Positions 39,533 through 52,547 of a stretch of 64,000 nt of DNA are shown one piece after another. Both the position numbers and the translations under genes were made by a program. How positions within the stretch are numbered: the first letter of the stretch is position 1; every line of letters starts with the position of its first letter. The stretch is from Pseudomonadota bacterium (lineage in GTDB: Bacteria > Pseudomonadota > Gammaproteobacteria > Xanthomonadales > Xanthomonadaceae), in NCBI GenBank assembly GCA_963205495.1, contig CAUJIN010000034.1, positions 124,001 through 188,000 on the forward strand, written 5' to 3'. The notes beneath the pieces were generated by a model. It saw nothing but the letters and a program-made list of their open reading frames with translations, was not told where the DNA came from and searched no databases.

Positions 39533-39599
39533 CGTAGAGCGCAACTTGCTGCGCTTTGTCGCCAGAGCCGTTGAATAGCGCAGCAAGCTGCGCTCTACG
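39533..39599. repeat. GTAGAGCGCAGCAAG inverted repeat after the his operon
   Basis: Arms CGTAGAGCGCAACTTGCTGC (from 39533) and, on the other strand, CGTAGAGCGCAGCTTGCTGC (ending 39599) enclose a 21-base centre. It is a third dispersed palindrome family of the lineage. It lies between two convergent genes and can act as a transcript end in either direction. Confidence 0.75.
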
Positions 39600-39650
39600 A
39601 GTTACGCGCGCTGGGGCGGGCGCGAAAAAGGGCGAGCTATTTCGGTAGAT

Positions 39651-40562
39651 CTACGCATCTTCTCCCAGCACCTGACGAAGCTGTTCGATGAAGGCGAGCG
39701 TGCGCTGGGGCAGGAGGTGGCGGCCGGGCGTGACGGCCCAGATCGTGACCGGCGGGGCGTGCCATTCCGGCAGCACCTCGGCCAGCCGGCCTTCGCGCAC
39801 CCGCAGGGACGCGAAGTGTTCGCCCAGAGCCACGATGCCCAGCCCTTCCTCGGCCAGCGCCTGCTGCAGGCCCAGCGAATTGGCGCTCAGCGTGCGCCGG
39901 GGGGCGCCTTCCCATTTTTCGCTTTCCCGGGTCAAGCGCCAGGCCTGACGCTCGCCACCGGCGCCAGCCAGCATCAGGCCCACGTGCGCGAGCAGATCGT
40001 CGGGTGAAACGATGGGCGGATTGCGCGCGAGGTAGCCCGGGCTGGCGTAGAGGCGGTTTCGGACAAGGCGGATCGGGCGGGCGACCAGGGTGCTGTCGTC
40101 GGGCAGGCGCTCGGCCACGCGCACCGCGAGGTCGTAGCGCTCGGCGATGAGGTCCACCCGCCGGGAGGACAGGTCCAGCTCCAGCCGCACGTTCGGATAG
40201 GCGCGGAAATAGCCGGAGATGATGTCCACCAGCGACAGCTCGCGGAATTCCGGCGGCAGCGACACCCGCAGCAGGCCCTGCGGCTCGTGGCGGCGGTGCT
40301 GGGCGTACTGGCTGGCCGCTTCGGCTTCCTCGCACAGGTGGCGCGCGTGCCCCAGCATGTGCTCGCCGAATTCGGTCAGCACCAGCCGCCGCGTGCTGCG
40401 CTGCAGGAGGCGTTCGCCGAGTTCGTTTTCCAGCTGCGCCAGGCGACGCGAAAGGGTGGCCTTGGGCAGCCCCGTGGCCTCGGCGGCGCCGACGAAGCTG
40501 CCGGCTTCCACCACGCGGGCGAACAGGATCAGGTCGTTGGCGAGCAGTGGAGGGGAGGACAT
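39651..40562 (-). CDS. LysR-family transcriptional regulator
   Basis: 303 residues. The N-terminal winged helix is clear (FARVVEAGSFVGAAEATGLP, KATLSRRLAQLENELGERLL). The C-terminal co-inducer domain contains LLRVSLPPEFRELSLVDIIS and ends in a QRTLAFIEQLRQVL helix. ATG 40562 fits the usual LysR start; 71 upstream codons are rejected. It is divergent from wrbA with 193 bp between. A partial dyad there (GATTCAATTGCAAATC) has the ATT-AAT form of LysR sites, so control of wrbA is likely but unproven. Confidence 0.92.
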   Translation of the reverse strand: MSSPPLLANDLILFARVVEAGSFVGAAEATGLPKATLSRRLAQLENELGERLLQRSTRRLVLTEFGEHMLGHARHLCEEAEAASQYAQHRRHEPQGLLRVSLPPEFRELSLVDIISGYFRAYPNVRLELDLSSRRVDLIAERYDLAVRVAERLPDDSTLVARPIRLVRNRLYASPGYLARNPPIVSPDDLLAHVGLMLAGAGGERQAWRLTRESEKWEGAPRRTLSANSLGLQQALAEEGLGIVALGEHFASLRVREGRLAEVLPEWHAPPVTIWAVTPGRHLLPQRTLAFIEQLRQVLGEDA

Positions 40563-40755
40563 GCCGGATTGGTTCGAAAATCGGGATTGCAGAATCCGTC
40601 CTGGGCGATTCAATTGCAAATCTGGAACCAATACACTCTGACGCCGTTCGCAGGTCGTGCGGTTTCCAGCGCGTTGCACGCCCCTTGCGTGGGGTCGATG
40701 CGCCGGCGGGCGCGAACCCTGCCCACAGAACCTCCCAAACCCCGAGGAAAAGAAA

Positions 40756-41349
40756 ATGAGCGTCAGGCTTGCCATCGTGTACTACTCGACCTACGGCACC
40801 AACCACCGCATGGTGGAAATCGCGGCCGAGGCGGCGCGCGCCGCGGGCGCCGAGGTTCGCATGCTCAAGGCGCCGGAAACCGCGCCGGCCAACGTCGTGG
40901 CTGGCGTCGATCCGTGGAAGGCGCACGCGGAAGCGACCGCCGCGGTGCCGACCGTCACCGCCGCAGATATGGAATGGGCCGACGCCTACCTGATCTCGGC
41001 CCCGACCCGCTTCGGCGTGATGGCCAGCCAGATGCGCGCCTTCATCGACACCCTCGGCGGCACCTGGGCCAAGGGTGCGCTGGCCAACAAGGCGATCTCG
41101 GCCATGACCTCGGCGCAGAACCTGCACGGCGGCCAGGAAACGACCCTGCTGTCGTTCTATGCGACCGCCATCCACTGGGGTGCGATCGTGGTGGCCCCGG
41201 GCTTCACCGATCCGTCCATCTTCAAGGCGCGCGGCAATCCCTACGGCTACAGCCACACCCAGGGCATGGAATTCGGCGAGGACGAAAAGGCCGCCATCGG
41301 GCATCAGGCGCGGCGTCTGGTCGAGATCGCGGCCAGGCTCAAGGGCTGA
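40756..41349 (+). CDS. wrbA: NAD(P)H:quinone oxidoreductase, WrbA family
   Basis: Flavodoxin-fold two-electron quinone reductase, 197 residues, protecting against quinone redox cycling. FMN-binding loops are [20 protein letters not shown] at the N-terminus, [19 protein letters not shown], and [18 protein letters not shown]. The start has AGGA 9 nt upstream. It is divergent from the LysR gene, a common pairing for oxidative-stress quinone reductases. Confidence 0.93.
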   Translation: MSVRLAIVYYSTYGTNHRMVEIAAEAARAAGAEVRMLKAPETAPANVVAGVDPWKAHAEATAAVPTVTAADMEWADAYLISAPTRFGVMASQMRAFIDTLGGTWAKGALANKAISAMTSAQNLHGGQETTLLSFYATAIHWGAIVVAPGFTDPSIFKARGNPYGYSHTQGMEFGEDEKAAIGHQARRLVEIAARLKG

Positions 41350-41391
41350 TTGCCCCTGCGATCGTCGTCTGCAGCATGGCGCAATGCACCT

Positions 41392-41427
41392 CGGCCCGGC
41401 CCGCAAGGCGCCGGGCCGTTGTACTTT
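41392..41427 (+). terminator. Intrinsic terminator of wrbA
   Basis: Stem CGGCCCGG (41392-41399) pairs with CCGGGCCG (41411-41418) and is followed by TTGTACTTT. It lies 42 bp after the wrbA stop. Confidence 0.7.
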
Positions 41428-41560
41428 CGGACACTTGGCAGACCCGCCCCGAGCCGCCATCGTGGCGACCGGGCGAGGTGAGCGATTCATGCCGCGATTC
41501 GCGACGCCGAATCAGCGGTCGCCCGTCCCGATCATCAGCAATCCAATGGAAGGCAATCAC

Positions 41561-42343
41561 ATGCTCAAGGGAAAGACCGCGCTGGTCACCGGCTCCACCA
41601 GCGGCATCGGCCACGGCATGGCAGAGGCGTTCGCTGCGGCGGGTGCCAACGTGGTGCTCAACGGTTTCGGTGATCCTGCGGAAATCGAGAAGACCCGCGC
41701 CGCGATGGCAGAAAAGTTCGGCGTCAAGGTCGGCTACAGCGGTGCCGACATGAGCAAGCCCGCCGAAATCCGCCAGATGGTGCAGGACGCGATTGCGCAG
41801 TTCGGCGCGCTGGACATCCTCGTCAACAACGCCGGCATCCAGCACACCGCGCCGTTGGACGAATTTCCCGAGGAGAAGTGGGACGCGATCCTCGCCATCA
41901 ATCTTTCCGCCGCCTTCCACGCCATCAAGGCCGCGGTGCCGGGCATGAAGCAGCGCGGCTGGGGCCGCATCATCAACACCGCCTCGGTGCACGGCCTGGT
42001 GGCAAGCACCCACAAGGCCGCCTACGTCGCCGCAAAGCACGGCATCATCGGCCTGACCAAGGTGACCGCGCTGGAACTGGCCAACGCCGGCATCACCTGC
42101 AACGCCATCTGCCCGGGCTGGGTGCGCACCCCGCTGGTGGAAAAGCAGATCGAGGCGCGCGCGCAGCAGGCCGGCGTTTCCGTGGATCAGGCCAAGCAGC
42201 AGCTGCTGTCGGAGAAGCAGCCGATGACCGAGTTCACCACGCCCGCCGGTATCGGCGCGCTGGCGGTGTTCCTGTGTTCGGATGCCGCGGCGACCATGAC
42301 GGGCGTTTCGCTGCCGATCGACGGCGGGTGGACGGCGCAATAG
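41561..42343 (+). CDS. 3-hydroxybutyrate dehydrogenase (SDR)
   Basis: Short-chain dehydrogenase of 260 residues, the exact size of bacterial D-3-hydroxybutyrate dehydrogenases. The cofactor motif TGSTSGIGHGMAEAFAAAG is N-terminal. NNAGIQHTAPLDEFPEEKWD, the catalytic Ser in NTASVHGLVAS and YVAAKHGIIGLTKV (Tyr, Lys) follow. The C-terminal QPMTEFTTPAGIGALAVFL is the specific signature of this subgroup. It interconverts 3-hydroxybutyrate and acetoacetate in PHB/ketone-body use. An acetyl-CoA acetyltransferase 1 kb downstream fits that pathway. Confidence 0.9.
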   Translation: MLKGKTALVTGSTSGIGHGMAEAFAAAGANVVLNGFGDPAEIEKTRAAMAEKFGVKVGYSGADMSKPAEIRQMVQDAIAQFGALDILVNNAGIQHTAPLDEFPEEKWDAILAINLSAAFHAIKAAVPGMKQRGWGRIINTASVHGLVASTHKAAYVAAKHGIIGLTKVTALELANAGITCNAICPGWVRTPLVEKQIEARAQQAGVSVDQAKQQLLSEKQPMTEFTTPAGIGALAVFLCSDAAATMTGVSLPIDGGWTAQ

Positions 42344-42421
42344 GCCGTCCTGCGGTCCGGCTGCGGGTCAGGGCAGGCGTCCCACGTATGATGGGCGCTG
42401 GTGGCTTGCCGGAGGATTCCC

Positions 42422-43183
42422 GTGGGTAAGAGCAGTGATGAAGCACGCGTCGCGGTCCTGGTGGACTGCGACAACGTGCAGCCCGAGATCATCGAATCCG
42501 CGCTCCGGTTCGGCGCGCAGTTTGGCCGCGTCGTGGTGCGTCGCGGCTACGGAAACGCCGGCACCCTGGGCGGGAAGTGGCGCGACAAGCTGGTCGAACA
42601 GGCGTTCACTCCGAGCCTGCAGTACCAGTACGCCGGCGGCAAGAACACCGCCGATATCGCCCTGGCGCTGGATGCCATGGAGCTGCTGTTCGACGAGCGG
42701 GTCGAAGTGTTCTGCCTGGTGACCAGCGACTCGGACTTCGCCTACCTGTGCCGCAAGCTGCGCGAGCGCGGCTCGCTGATGTGCATCGTGGGCGAGGCCA
42801 AGACGCCCGAGGCGCTGCGCAATGCCGCCGATCATTTCTTCGAGTGGTCGCCCGCGCCCGAGTCCGCACCCGATCCCAGAGCAGGGTCCAGGCCCGGCAG
42901 TCCGGTGGAAAAGAAGCCTGAGCCCGAATCCCGGTCACAGGCCAAGCGCCGGCCGATGAGCGTCGTGGATGCGGTCGCGATGCTGGCCGAAAGCTCGTCC
43001 GACGGGCAGGTGGACCTGGGCGCGCTCGGCAACTACCTGCGCCGCACCGATTCCTCCTTCACGCCGAAGACCTACGGCCACAGCGGCCTTCTGGACATGC
43101 TCAGAACCTATGACCTGCTGCGCGTGGGCAAGGCCGAGGGCGGCGGCTGGTGGGTGAGCCTGGCTGAACCGGGCGAGCGCTAG
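42422..43183 (+). CDS. NYN-domain nuclease with C-terminal OST-HTH/LOTUS domain
   Basis: 253 residues. The NYN/PIN-like nuclease domain (residues 8-140) has VAVLVDCDNVQPEIIESAL, GKNTADIALALDAMELLF and LVTSDSDFAYLCRKLRERG with the acidic metal residues. After a Pro/Lys linker a LOTUS winged helix occupies about 180-250 (VDLGALGNYLRRTDSSFTPKTYG, LLDMLRTYDLLRV). The GTG start has a strong GGAGGA 8 nt upstream. The combination suggests an RNA-directed nuclease; the substrate is unknown. Confidence 0.9.
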   Translation: MGKSSDEARVAVLVDCDNVQPEIIESALRFGAQFGRVVVRRGYGNAGTLGGKWRDKLVEQAFTPSLQYQYAGGKNTADIALALDAMELLFDERVEVFCLVTSDSDFAYLCRKLRERGSLMCIVGEAKTPEALRNAADHFFEWSPAPESAPDPRAGSRPGSPVEKKPEPESRSQAKRRPMSVVDAVAMLAESSSDGQVDLGALGNYLRRTDSSFTPKTYGHSGLLDMLRTYDLLRVGKAEGGGWWVSLAEPGER

Positions 43184-43213
43184 GCACCGTCGCACCGCTG
43201 TCGGAGAAACGAA

Positions 43214-43237
43214 AACGGCGGCCCGGAGGCTGCCGTT
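43214..43237 (-). terminator. Terminator of the thiolase gene
   Basis: Stem AACGGCGGCC / GGCTGCCGTT (one internal mismatch) with a 4-base loop. Read on the minus strand it is followed by TTCGTTTC, so it ends the thiolase transcript. It may also stop the convergent NYN gene. Confidence 0.7.
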
Positions 43238-43258
43238 CCCGCATCCGGTGGTGGCCGG

Positions 43259-44434
43259 TCAGATCCGCTCGATCGCGATCGCGGTGGCTTCGCCGCCGCC
43301 GATGCACAGCGCCGCCACGCCGCGCTTCTTGCCGCTGCGGATCAGGGCGTGCAGCAGGGTGACGACGATGCGGGTGCCGGTGGCGCCGATCGGGTGTCCC
43401 AGGGCACAGGCGCCGCCGTTGACGTTGAGCTTCTCGTGCGGGATACCGAGGTCCTTGATCGGCGCCATCGCGACGCAGGCGAAGGCTTCGTTCACCTCGA
43501 ACAGGTCCACGTCCGCGACCTTCCAGCCGGCCTTGTCCAGCACGTTCCGGATGGCGGCTACGGGCGCCGTGGTGAACCATTCCGGCTTCTGCGCGTGGCC
43601 GGCGTGGGCGACGATGCGAGCGAGCGGGGTGACGCCGCGCGCCCTGGCCTCGTCGGCGGAAAGCAGCACCACGGCGGCGGCACCGTCGGAAATGCTGGAC
43701 GAACTGGCCGCCGTCACCGTGCCGTCCTTGTTGAAGGCCGGGCGCAGGGTGGGAATCTTTTCGATGCTGCAGCGTCCCGGCTGCTCGTCGCTGGCGTAGC
43801 TCACTTCACCCTTGCGGCCGGCAACGACCACCGGAACGATTTCGGCGGCAAAGGCGTCGGAGGCCTGCGCGGCCAGCGCGCGGCGCACGCTTTCCGCGGC
43901 GAAGGCGTCCTGGTCCTCGCGGCTGAATCCGTATTTCTGCGAGGTGGCGTCGGCGAATACGCCCATCGACTTGCCGTCGTAGGGATTGGTGAGGCCGTCC
44001 CAGGCCATGTGGTCGAGCAGTTCGCCGTTGCCGTAGCGGATGCCGGTGCGCGAGCCGTTCAGGAGGTGCGGTGCATTGGTCATCGACTCCATGCCGCCGG
44101 CCACGACGATTTTCGCGGAGCCGGCGCGGATCAGGTCGGTGCCGAACATGATGGCCTTCATGCCCGAGCCGCAGACCTTGTTGATCGTGGTGCAGCCGGC
44201 CGCGCTCGGCAGCCCGGCGGCCAGTGCCGCCTGGCGCGCCGGCGCCTGACCCAGACCTGCGGGCAGCACGCAGCCGAGGATGGCTTCGTCCACCTGGTCG
44301 GCCGCGATGCCGGCGTGATCCAGCGCGGCCCTGATCGCGGTGGCGCCCAGCGTGGGCGTGGGCACGCCGCTGAACTGGCCGAGGAAGGAACCGATGGCGG
44401 TGCGCTTGGCACCGGCGATGACGACGTCGCTCAT
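43259..44434 (-). CDS. Acetyl-CoA C-acetyltransferase
   Basis: Thiolase of 391 residues joining two acetyl-CoA to acetoacetyl-CoA, or the reverse. The acyl-accepting Cys is in INKVCGSGMKAIMFG near residue 90. The catalytic His is in GHPIGATGTRIV near 350 and the second Cys in ALCIGGGEATAIAIE near 380. GMESMTNAPHLL is typical of the biosynthetic/degradative AACT group. Start ATG 44434 fits the family N-terminus. With the 3-hydroxybutyrate dehydrogenase it can feed or drain a PHB/acetoacetate pool. Confidence 0.93.
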   Translation of the reverse strand: MSDVVIAGAKRTAIGSFLGQFSGVPTPTLGATAIRAALDHAGIAADQVDEAILGCVLPAGLGQAPARQAALAAGLPSAAGCTTINKVCGSGMKAIMFGTDLIRAGSAKIVVAGGMESMTNAPHLLNGSRTGIRYGNGELLDHMAWDGLTNPYDGKSMGVFADATSQKYGFSREDQDAFAAESVRRALAAQASDAFAAEIVPVVVAGRKGEVSYASDEQPGRCSIEKIPTLRPAFNKDGTVTAASSSSISDGAAAVVLLSADEARARGVTPLARIVAHAGHAQKPEWFTTAPVAAIRNVLDKAGWKVADVDLFEVNEAFACVAMAPIKDLGIPHEKLNVNGGACALGHPIGATGTRIVVTLLHALIRSGKKRGVAALCIGGGEATAIAIERI

Positions 44435-44589
44435 GGTGGACTCCTGTGGAGGATGGACAGGCGCAGCGCGCCCGGGGGAAGAACCCCTATTCTGGCAGAA
44501 GCGCACCGGATGCTGCCTGCGGGCATGATCCGTGTGGTCTGCGGAACGGGATCGCAGGCGGACGATTCGCGCAAGCCGGCGCCAGCCGG

Positions 44590-48812
<4,223 letters not shown>

Positions 48813-48822
48813 TGCCCCGTCC

Positions 48823-49128
48823 ATGTGGCGCGTGACCGTCGTCCTGCTGGCGCTCCTGATCGCCGCACTGCAGCTCAAGTACTGGGCCGGCAGCGGCGGC
48901 GTGCGCGAGGTCGAGGCGCTGCGCGTGCTGGTGGAAGCACAGGCGCGCGAGAACGCCACACTCGAGCAGCGCAACGCGGCGCTGCAAGCCGAGGTGGAAG
49001 ACTTGCGCCGCGGCAATGCGGCACTGGAAGAGCGAGCGCGCACCGAGCTGGGCCTGATCCGGCCCGGAGAGACTTTTTTCCGCGTCATCGAGGCGCCGCT
49101 GCCGCCCGAATCGGAGCCGCAGCAGTGA
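48823..49128 (+). CDS. ftsB: Cell division protein FtsB
   Basis: Bitopic divisome protein of 101 residues, part of the FtsQ-FtsB-FtsL complex. A single N-terminal membrane helix ([16 protein letters not shown]) is followed by a leucine-zipper-like coiled coil (residues 27-70, [20 protein letters not shown]). The conserved [17 protein letters not shown] block follows. Its position directly after eno is diagnostic. Its stop overlaps the ispD GTG. Confidence 0.94.
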   Translation: MWRVTVVLLALLIAALQLKYWAGSGGVREVEALRVLVEAQARENATLEQRNAALQAEVEDLRRGNAALEERARTELGLIRPGETFFRVIEAPLPPESEPQQ

Positions 49129-49844
49129 GCGGCGGCGAAGCCACCGAGCGGCTCTGGGCCATCGTCCCGGCTGCCGGGCGCGGCACGCGCGCGGGCGGCG
49201 ATCTCCCCAAGCAATACCAGCCTCTGCACGGTCTGACGATGATCGAACACAGCCTGCGCGCGCTGGCCTCGCACCCGCGCATCGCGGGGCTGGTGGTGGT
49301 GCTGGCGCGGGACGATGCGCACTGGCCCGGCTGGAGCGCGCTGGAAGGCAAGCCGGTGCGCACCGCGACCGGCGGTGCCGAGCGCGCCGATTCGGTGCTG
49401 GCCGGGCTGGAGGCGCTGCCGGACGAAGTGGGAGAGTTGCAGTCCGTGCTGGTGCACGACGCCGCGCGGCCCTGCCTTTCGCACCGCGATCTCGACGCCC
49501 TCATCGATTGCAATGCGCCGCAGGGCGCGCTTCTGGCCGTGCCGCTGGCCGACACCCTCAAGCGCGCAGGCGACGACGGATGCGTCGATGCCACGGTGCC
49601 GCGCCAGAGGCTGTGGCGCGCGCTGACGCCGCAGCGCTTTGCGCGCGGCGCGCTGGCGCGGGCGCTGCACGATGCCGCGCGGGCCGGCGTCACGGTGACC
49701 GACGAGGCCATGGCGATGGAGCGCATCGGCCTGCGTCCGGCCCTGGTCGAAGGCTCGGCCGACAACCTCAAAGTCACCACGCCGCGGGATTTTTCGCTGG
49801 CCGAATTCCTCCTGGCACAGCGCGCCATGGAGCCTTGCGCATGA
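49125..49844 (+). CDS. ispD: 2-C-methyl-D-erythritol 4-phosphate cytidylyltransferase
   Basis: Third step of the MEP isoprenoid pathway, using CTP; 239 residues. The nucleotide loop [20 protein letters not shown] is N-terminal. [25 protein letters not shown], the basic [16 protein letters not shown] and [10 protein letters not shown] follow as in the family. It starts with GTG in a 4-bp overlap with ftsB. The CTP supply from pyrG in the same chain is a fitting association. Confidence 0.95.
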   Translation: MSGGEATERLWAIVPAAGRGTRAGGDLPKQYQPLHGLTMIEHSLRALASHPRIAGLVVVLARDDAHWPGWSALEGKPVRTATGGAERADSVLAGLEALPDEVGELQSVLVHDAARPCLSHRDLDALIDCNAPQGALLAVPLADTLKRAGDDGCVDATVPRQRLWRALTPQRFARGALARALHDAARAGVTVTDEAMAMERIGLRPALVEGSADNLKVTTPRDFSLAEFLLAQRAMEPCA

Positions 49845-50338
49845 CTGTTCCCTTCCGCACCGGCCTGGGTTTCGACGTGCACGCCTTCGGTCCAGGCGAT
49901 CGCGTCGTCCTTGGTGGCGTTGCCATTCCCCACACCCACGGGCTGGTCGCCCATTCCGACGGCGATGTGCTGATCCACGCCATCTGCGATGCGCTGCTGG
50001 GCGCGTTGGCGCTGGGCGACATCGGTCGGCACTTTCCGCCCGGTGATCCGCGTTGGGCGGGCGTGGACAGCCGCGAGCTGCTGCGCGCCGTGGTGGCGAT
50101 GGTGCGCGAACGCGGCTGGCGCGCGGGCAATGTCGATGCGGTGGTGGTCTGCGAACGGCCCAAGCTGCTGGCGTACATCGACACCATGCGCGAGCGGCTC
50201 GCGGCGGATCTTTGCGTTGCAGCCGATGCCGTGGGCATCCAGGCCACCACCTCGGAGAAGCTCGGCTTCACCGGGCGCGGAGAAGGCATCGCGGCGCAGG
50301 CCGTGGTGCTGCTGGCGCGGGAGGATGCAGGCGCATGA
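49841..50338 (+). CDS. ispF: 2-C-methyl-D-erythritol 2,4-cyclodiphosphate synthase
   Basis: Fifth step of the MEP pathway, a zinc trimer; 165 residues. Metal ligands are in [13 protein letters not shown] and [39 protein letters not shown] and [19 protein letters not shown] are conserved. ATGA overlaps join it to ispD upstream and truD downstream. Confidence 0.96.
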   Translation: MTVPFRTGLGFDVHAFGPGDRVVLGGVAIPHTHGLVAHSDGDVLIHAICDALLGALALGDIGRHFPPGDPRWAGVDSRELLRAVVAMVRERGWRAGNVDAVVVCERPKLLAYIDTMRERLAADLCVAADAVGIQATTSEKLGFTGRGEGIAAQAVVLLAREDAGA

Positions 50339-51393
50339 GCGCGCAAGCCATCCCGCAGGAGTCCGCTGCGGACGCGCGGCCGCAGGCCTTCGGGCCGGAT
50401 GTGCTCAGCGCGGCCATCCGCACCGTGCCGGAAGATTTCGTGGTGGAGGAGGTGCTCGGGTTCGAGCCGACGGGGCAGGGCGAGCACCTGTTTCTTTCCA
50501 TCGAAAAACGCGGTGCCAACACCGTCTGGGTGGCGCAGCAGCTCGCGCGCTGGGCCGGCGTTGCCGAACACGCGGTGGGCTACGCCGGACTGAAGGACCG
50601 CCACGCGCTCACCCGCCAGGCCTTCACCGTGCACCTGCCCGGGCGCGAGCCGCCGGCACTGGAGACGCTGCAACTCGAAGGCGTGCGCGTGCTGGACTGC
50701 AACCGCCACGCGCGCAAGCTGCCGCGCGGGGCGCTGCGCGGCAACCGCTTCCGCCTGACGCTGCGCGAGGTGCGCGGAGAGGCGGAAGCCATCGCGCGGC
50801 GCCTGGCCGACATCGCCGCGCGCGGGGTGCCGAACCGCTACGGCGAGCAGCGCTTCGGGCGCGACGGCGGCAACCTCGGCGCGGCGCGCGAGCTGTTTGC
50901 AGGTCGGCGTTTCCCGCGCGAGAAGCGATCCATCCTGATTTCCTCCGCGCGCTCGGTCCTGTTCAACCGCATCCTCGGCGAGCGCATCCGGCAGAACGCC
51001 TGGGACCGCGCCCTGCCGGGCGAGGTGTTCATGCTCGACGGCAGCCACAGCGTGTTCGGCCCGCAGGCGCTCGATGAAACGCTGGCCGCGCGCATGGCGG
51101 CCTCCGACATCCATCCCACCGGAGCGCTCTGGGGCGCAGGGGAGCCGCGCAGCGGCGAGGCCGTGCGTGCGATCGAAGAGGGCGTGGCTGCCGCGGATCC
51201 GGCACTGGCGCAGGGCCTGGCCGCGGCCGGGCTCAAGCAGGAGCGGCGCGCGCTGCGCCTGCCGGTGCGCGCGCTGGAATGGTCGATGGATGGCGAGGTG
51301 CTCAACCTCGGCTTCGAACTTGCGGCCGGCAGCTACGCCACCGCCGTGCTCGACGTGCTGGGCGAAACGCGCGACGCTTCGCGCGGTGGTTGA
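50335..51393 (+). CDS. truD: tRNA pseudouridine(13) synthase
   Basis: Makes pseudouridine 13 in tRNA-Glu; 352 residues. The catalytic Asp lies in [20 protein letters not shown] near residue 87. [18 protein letters not shown] and [14 protein letters not shown] are family blocks, and the C-terminal [19 protein letters not shown] closes the domain. In many gammaproteobacteria surE, pcm and nlpD follow, but here the chain ends and the strand changes. Confidence 0.94.
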   Translation: MSAQAIPQESAADARPQAFGPDVLSAAIRTVPEDFVVEEVLGFEPTGQGEHLFLSIEKRGANTVWVAQQLARWAGVAEHAVGYAGLKDRHALTRQAFTVHLPGREPPALETLQLEGVRVLDCNRHARKLPRGALRGNRFRLTLREVRGEAEAIARRLADIAARGVPNRYGEQRFGRDGGNLGAARELFAGRRFPREKRSILISSARSVLFNRILGERIRQNAWDRALPGEVFMLDGSHSVFGPQALDETLAARMAASDIHPTGALWGAGEPRSGEAVRAIEEGVAAADPALAQGLAAAGLKQERRALRLPVRALEWSMDGEVLNLGFELAAGSYATAVLDVLGETRDASRGG

Positions 51394-51434
51394 AGCCGGG
51401 CGGGCAGCGTGCCCGCCCCGGCCGTTTGCAAGGC

Positions 51435-51890
51435 TCAGCGCAGGTAGGCCTGTCCGTTGCGGATCAGGATGTAGGCGCCTTCGCGCACGCCGTGGAGATC
51501 GCGCTGGCTGACCACGATGCGGCGGCCGTCGTCCATGCGCAGGTAGAGCTCGTACCAGGGCGCGGAGTTGGCGTTGCGTTCTGCGCTGTTGCCGACCGCG
51601 CCACCGGCGATGGCACCCGCCACGGTGGCTGCCGCCCGGCCACTGCCGCTGCCGATCTGGTTGCCGACGATGGCGCCGATGATTCCGCCCAGAACCGCGC
51701 CGCCACCCGAAGAATTGCGTTCGCCGTAGACCCGGTCGATTTTTTCCACCACGCCACAGTTGGCGCAGCGCGCGTAGCCGTCCTGCGGCGGGGCGTAGCC
51801 GCCGCCGTGGCCGGAATAGTAGCCGCCCGGCGTCGCGCAGGCGGCCAGCAACAGGGCCGGGAGGAGTGCGGAAAGAAAGCGCAGGCGCAT
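51435..51890 (-). CDS. Glycine-zipper outer-membrane lipoprotein (SlyB/17-kDa antigen type)
   Basis: 151 residues. A lipoprotein signal with lipobox LLAACAT places Cys at residue 17 or so. A Gly/Tyr-rich linker (GGYYSGHGGGY) and a CANCG pair follow. The glycine-zipper helix AVLGGIIGAIVGNQIGSGSG and its continuation AAATVAGAIAGGAVGN are typical of the family. The C-terminal part (YELYLRMDDGRRIVVSQRDL) is a small beta domain. GGAG lies 9 nt before the ATG. Such proteins stabilise the envelope; it is 110 bp from the cytochrome c' gene on the same strand. Confidence 0.9.
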   Translation of the reverse strand: MRLRFLSALLPALLLAACATPGGYYSGHGGGYAPPQDGYARCANCGVVEKIDRVYGERNSSGGGAVLGGIIGAIVGNQIGSGSGRAAATVAGAIAGGAVGNSAERNANSAPWYELYLRMDDGRRIVVSQRDLHGVREGAYILIRNGQAYLR

Positions 51891-51999
51891 GGTCTGTCTC
51901 CGTTCGGTTCGGCACGATCGGTGCCGCAGTGCGATGACAGTACGAGGCAACGGCTGAACGCGGGACCGCACGCGAAAAGCCCGTTCAGCGTGCCGCAGG

Positions 52000-52416
52000 T
52001 CAGCGGAACACGTCGTGGCAGCCCTTGCAGGTCGCACCGATGTCCGGCATCACCTGGCCCAGGGTTTCGCAGCTCGCGCTGGCGGTGGCCACCTGTTCGG
52101 AAACCGCCGCGCCGGCCTTGGAAACCGCGTTGTTCAGATCGCGCGAAAGCTGGCTGAATCTGGCGTCGTCGCCCACCGGCAGGAAGGCCGCATCGACTTC
52201 GCCGGCCACCGCGCCCATCAGCGCGAGACGGCGCGAAACGTCGGCCATGTCGCACTTGCCGCCCTCGCTCATGGCCTTGAAGGCGCCCATCTGCTGGCCG
52301 AGGACGGTCATCACCGCGTCGTTGTACGGCGTGCCTTGATTCAGCGCGCTCATGCCTGCAACGGCGGCAAACGCGCCCACGAAAAGGCCGACGACGAGCA
52401 GGACGATCGATTTCAT
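52000..52416 (-). CDS. Cytochrome c'-like protein
   Basis: Exported monohaem protein of 138 residues. A signal peptide or anchor occupies residues 1-22 (KSIVLLVVGLFVGAFAAVAG). The body is four-helical (GAFKAMSEGGKCDMADVSRRLA, LSRDLNNAVSKAGAAVSE) and the haem site ATCKGCHDVFR is at the very C-terminus, the cytochrome c' arrangement. Cytochromes c' bind NO and protect against nitrosative stress. It has two extra cysteines (GGKCDM and ASASCET) that could form a disulfide. Confidence 0.85.
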   Translation of the reverse strand: MKSIVLLVVGLFVGAFAAVAGMSALNQGTPYNDAVMTVLGQQMGAFKAMSEGGKCDMADVSRRLALMGAVAGEVDAAFLPVGDDARFSQLSRDLNNAVSKAGAAVSEQVATASASCETLGQVMPDIGATCKGCHDVFR

Positions 52417-52547
52417 GCGGAAGGCTCCAGGCTGGGGAGGCTGCATTGTCCGCACAAGGGCGCGCAAATGCCAGCCGCGGGCCGTTTCGATGCGGTTTGC
52501 GCGCATCGGGCCGTATCATGCGCGCCTTTCCCGCATTCCCCGGCGCC

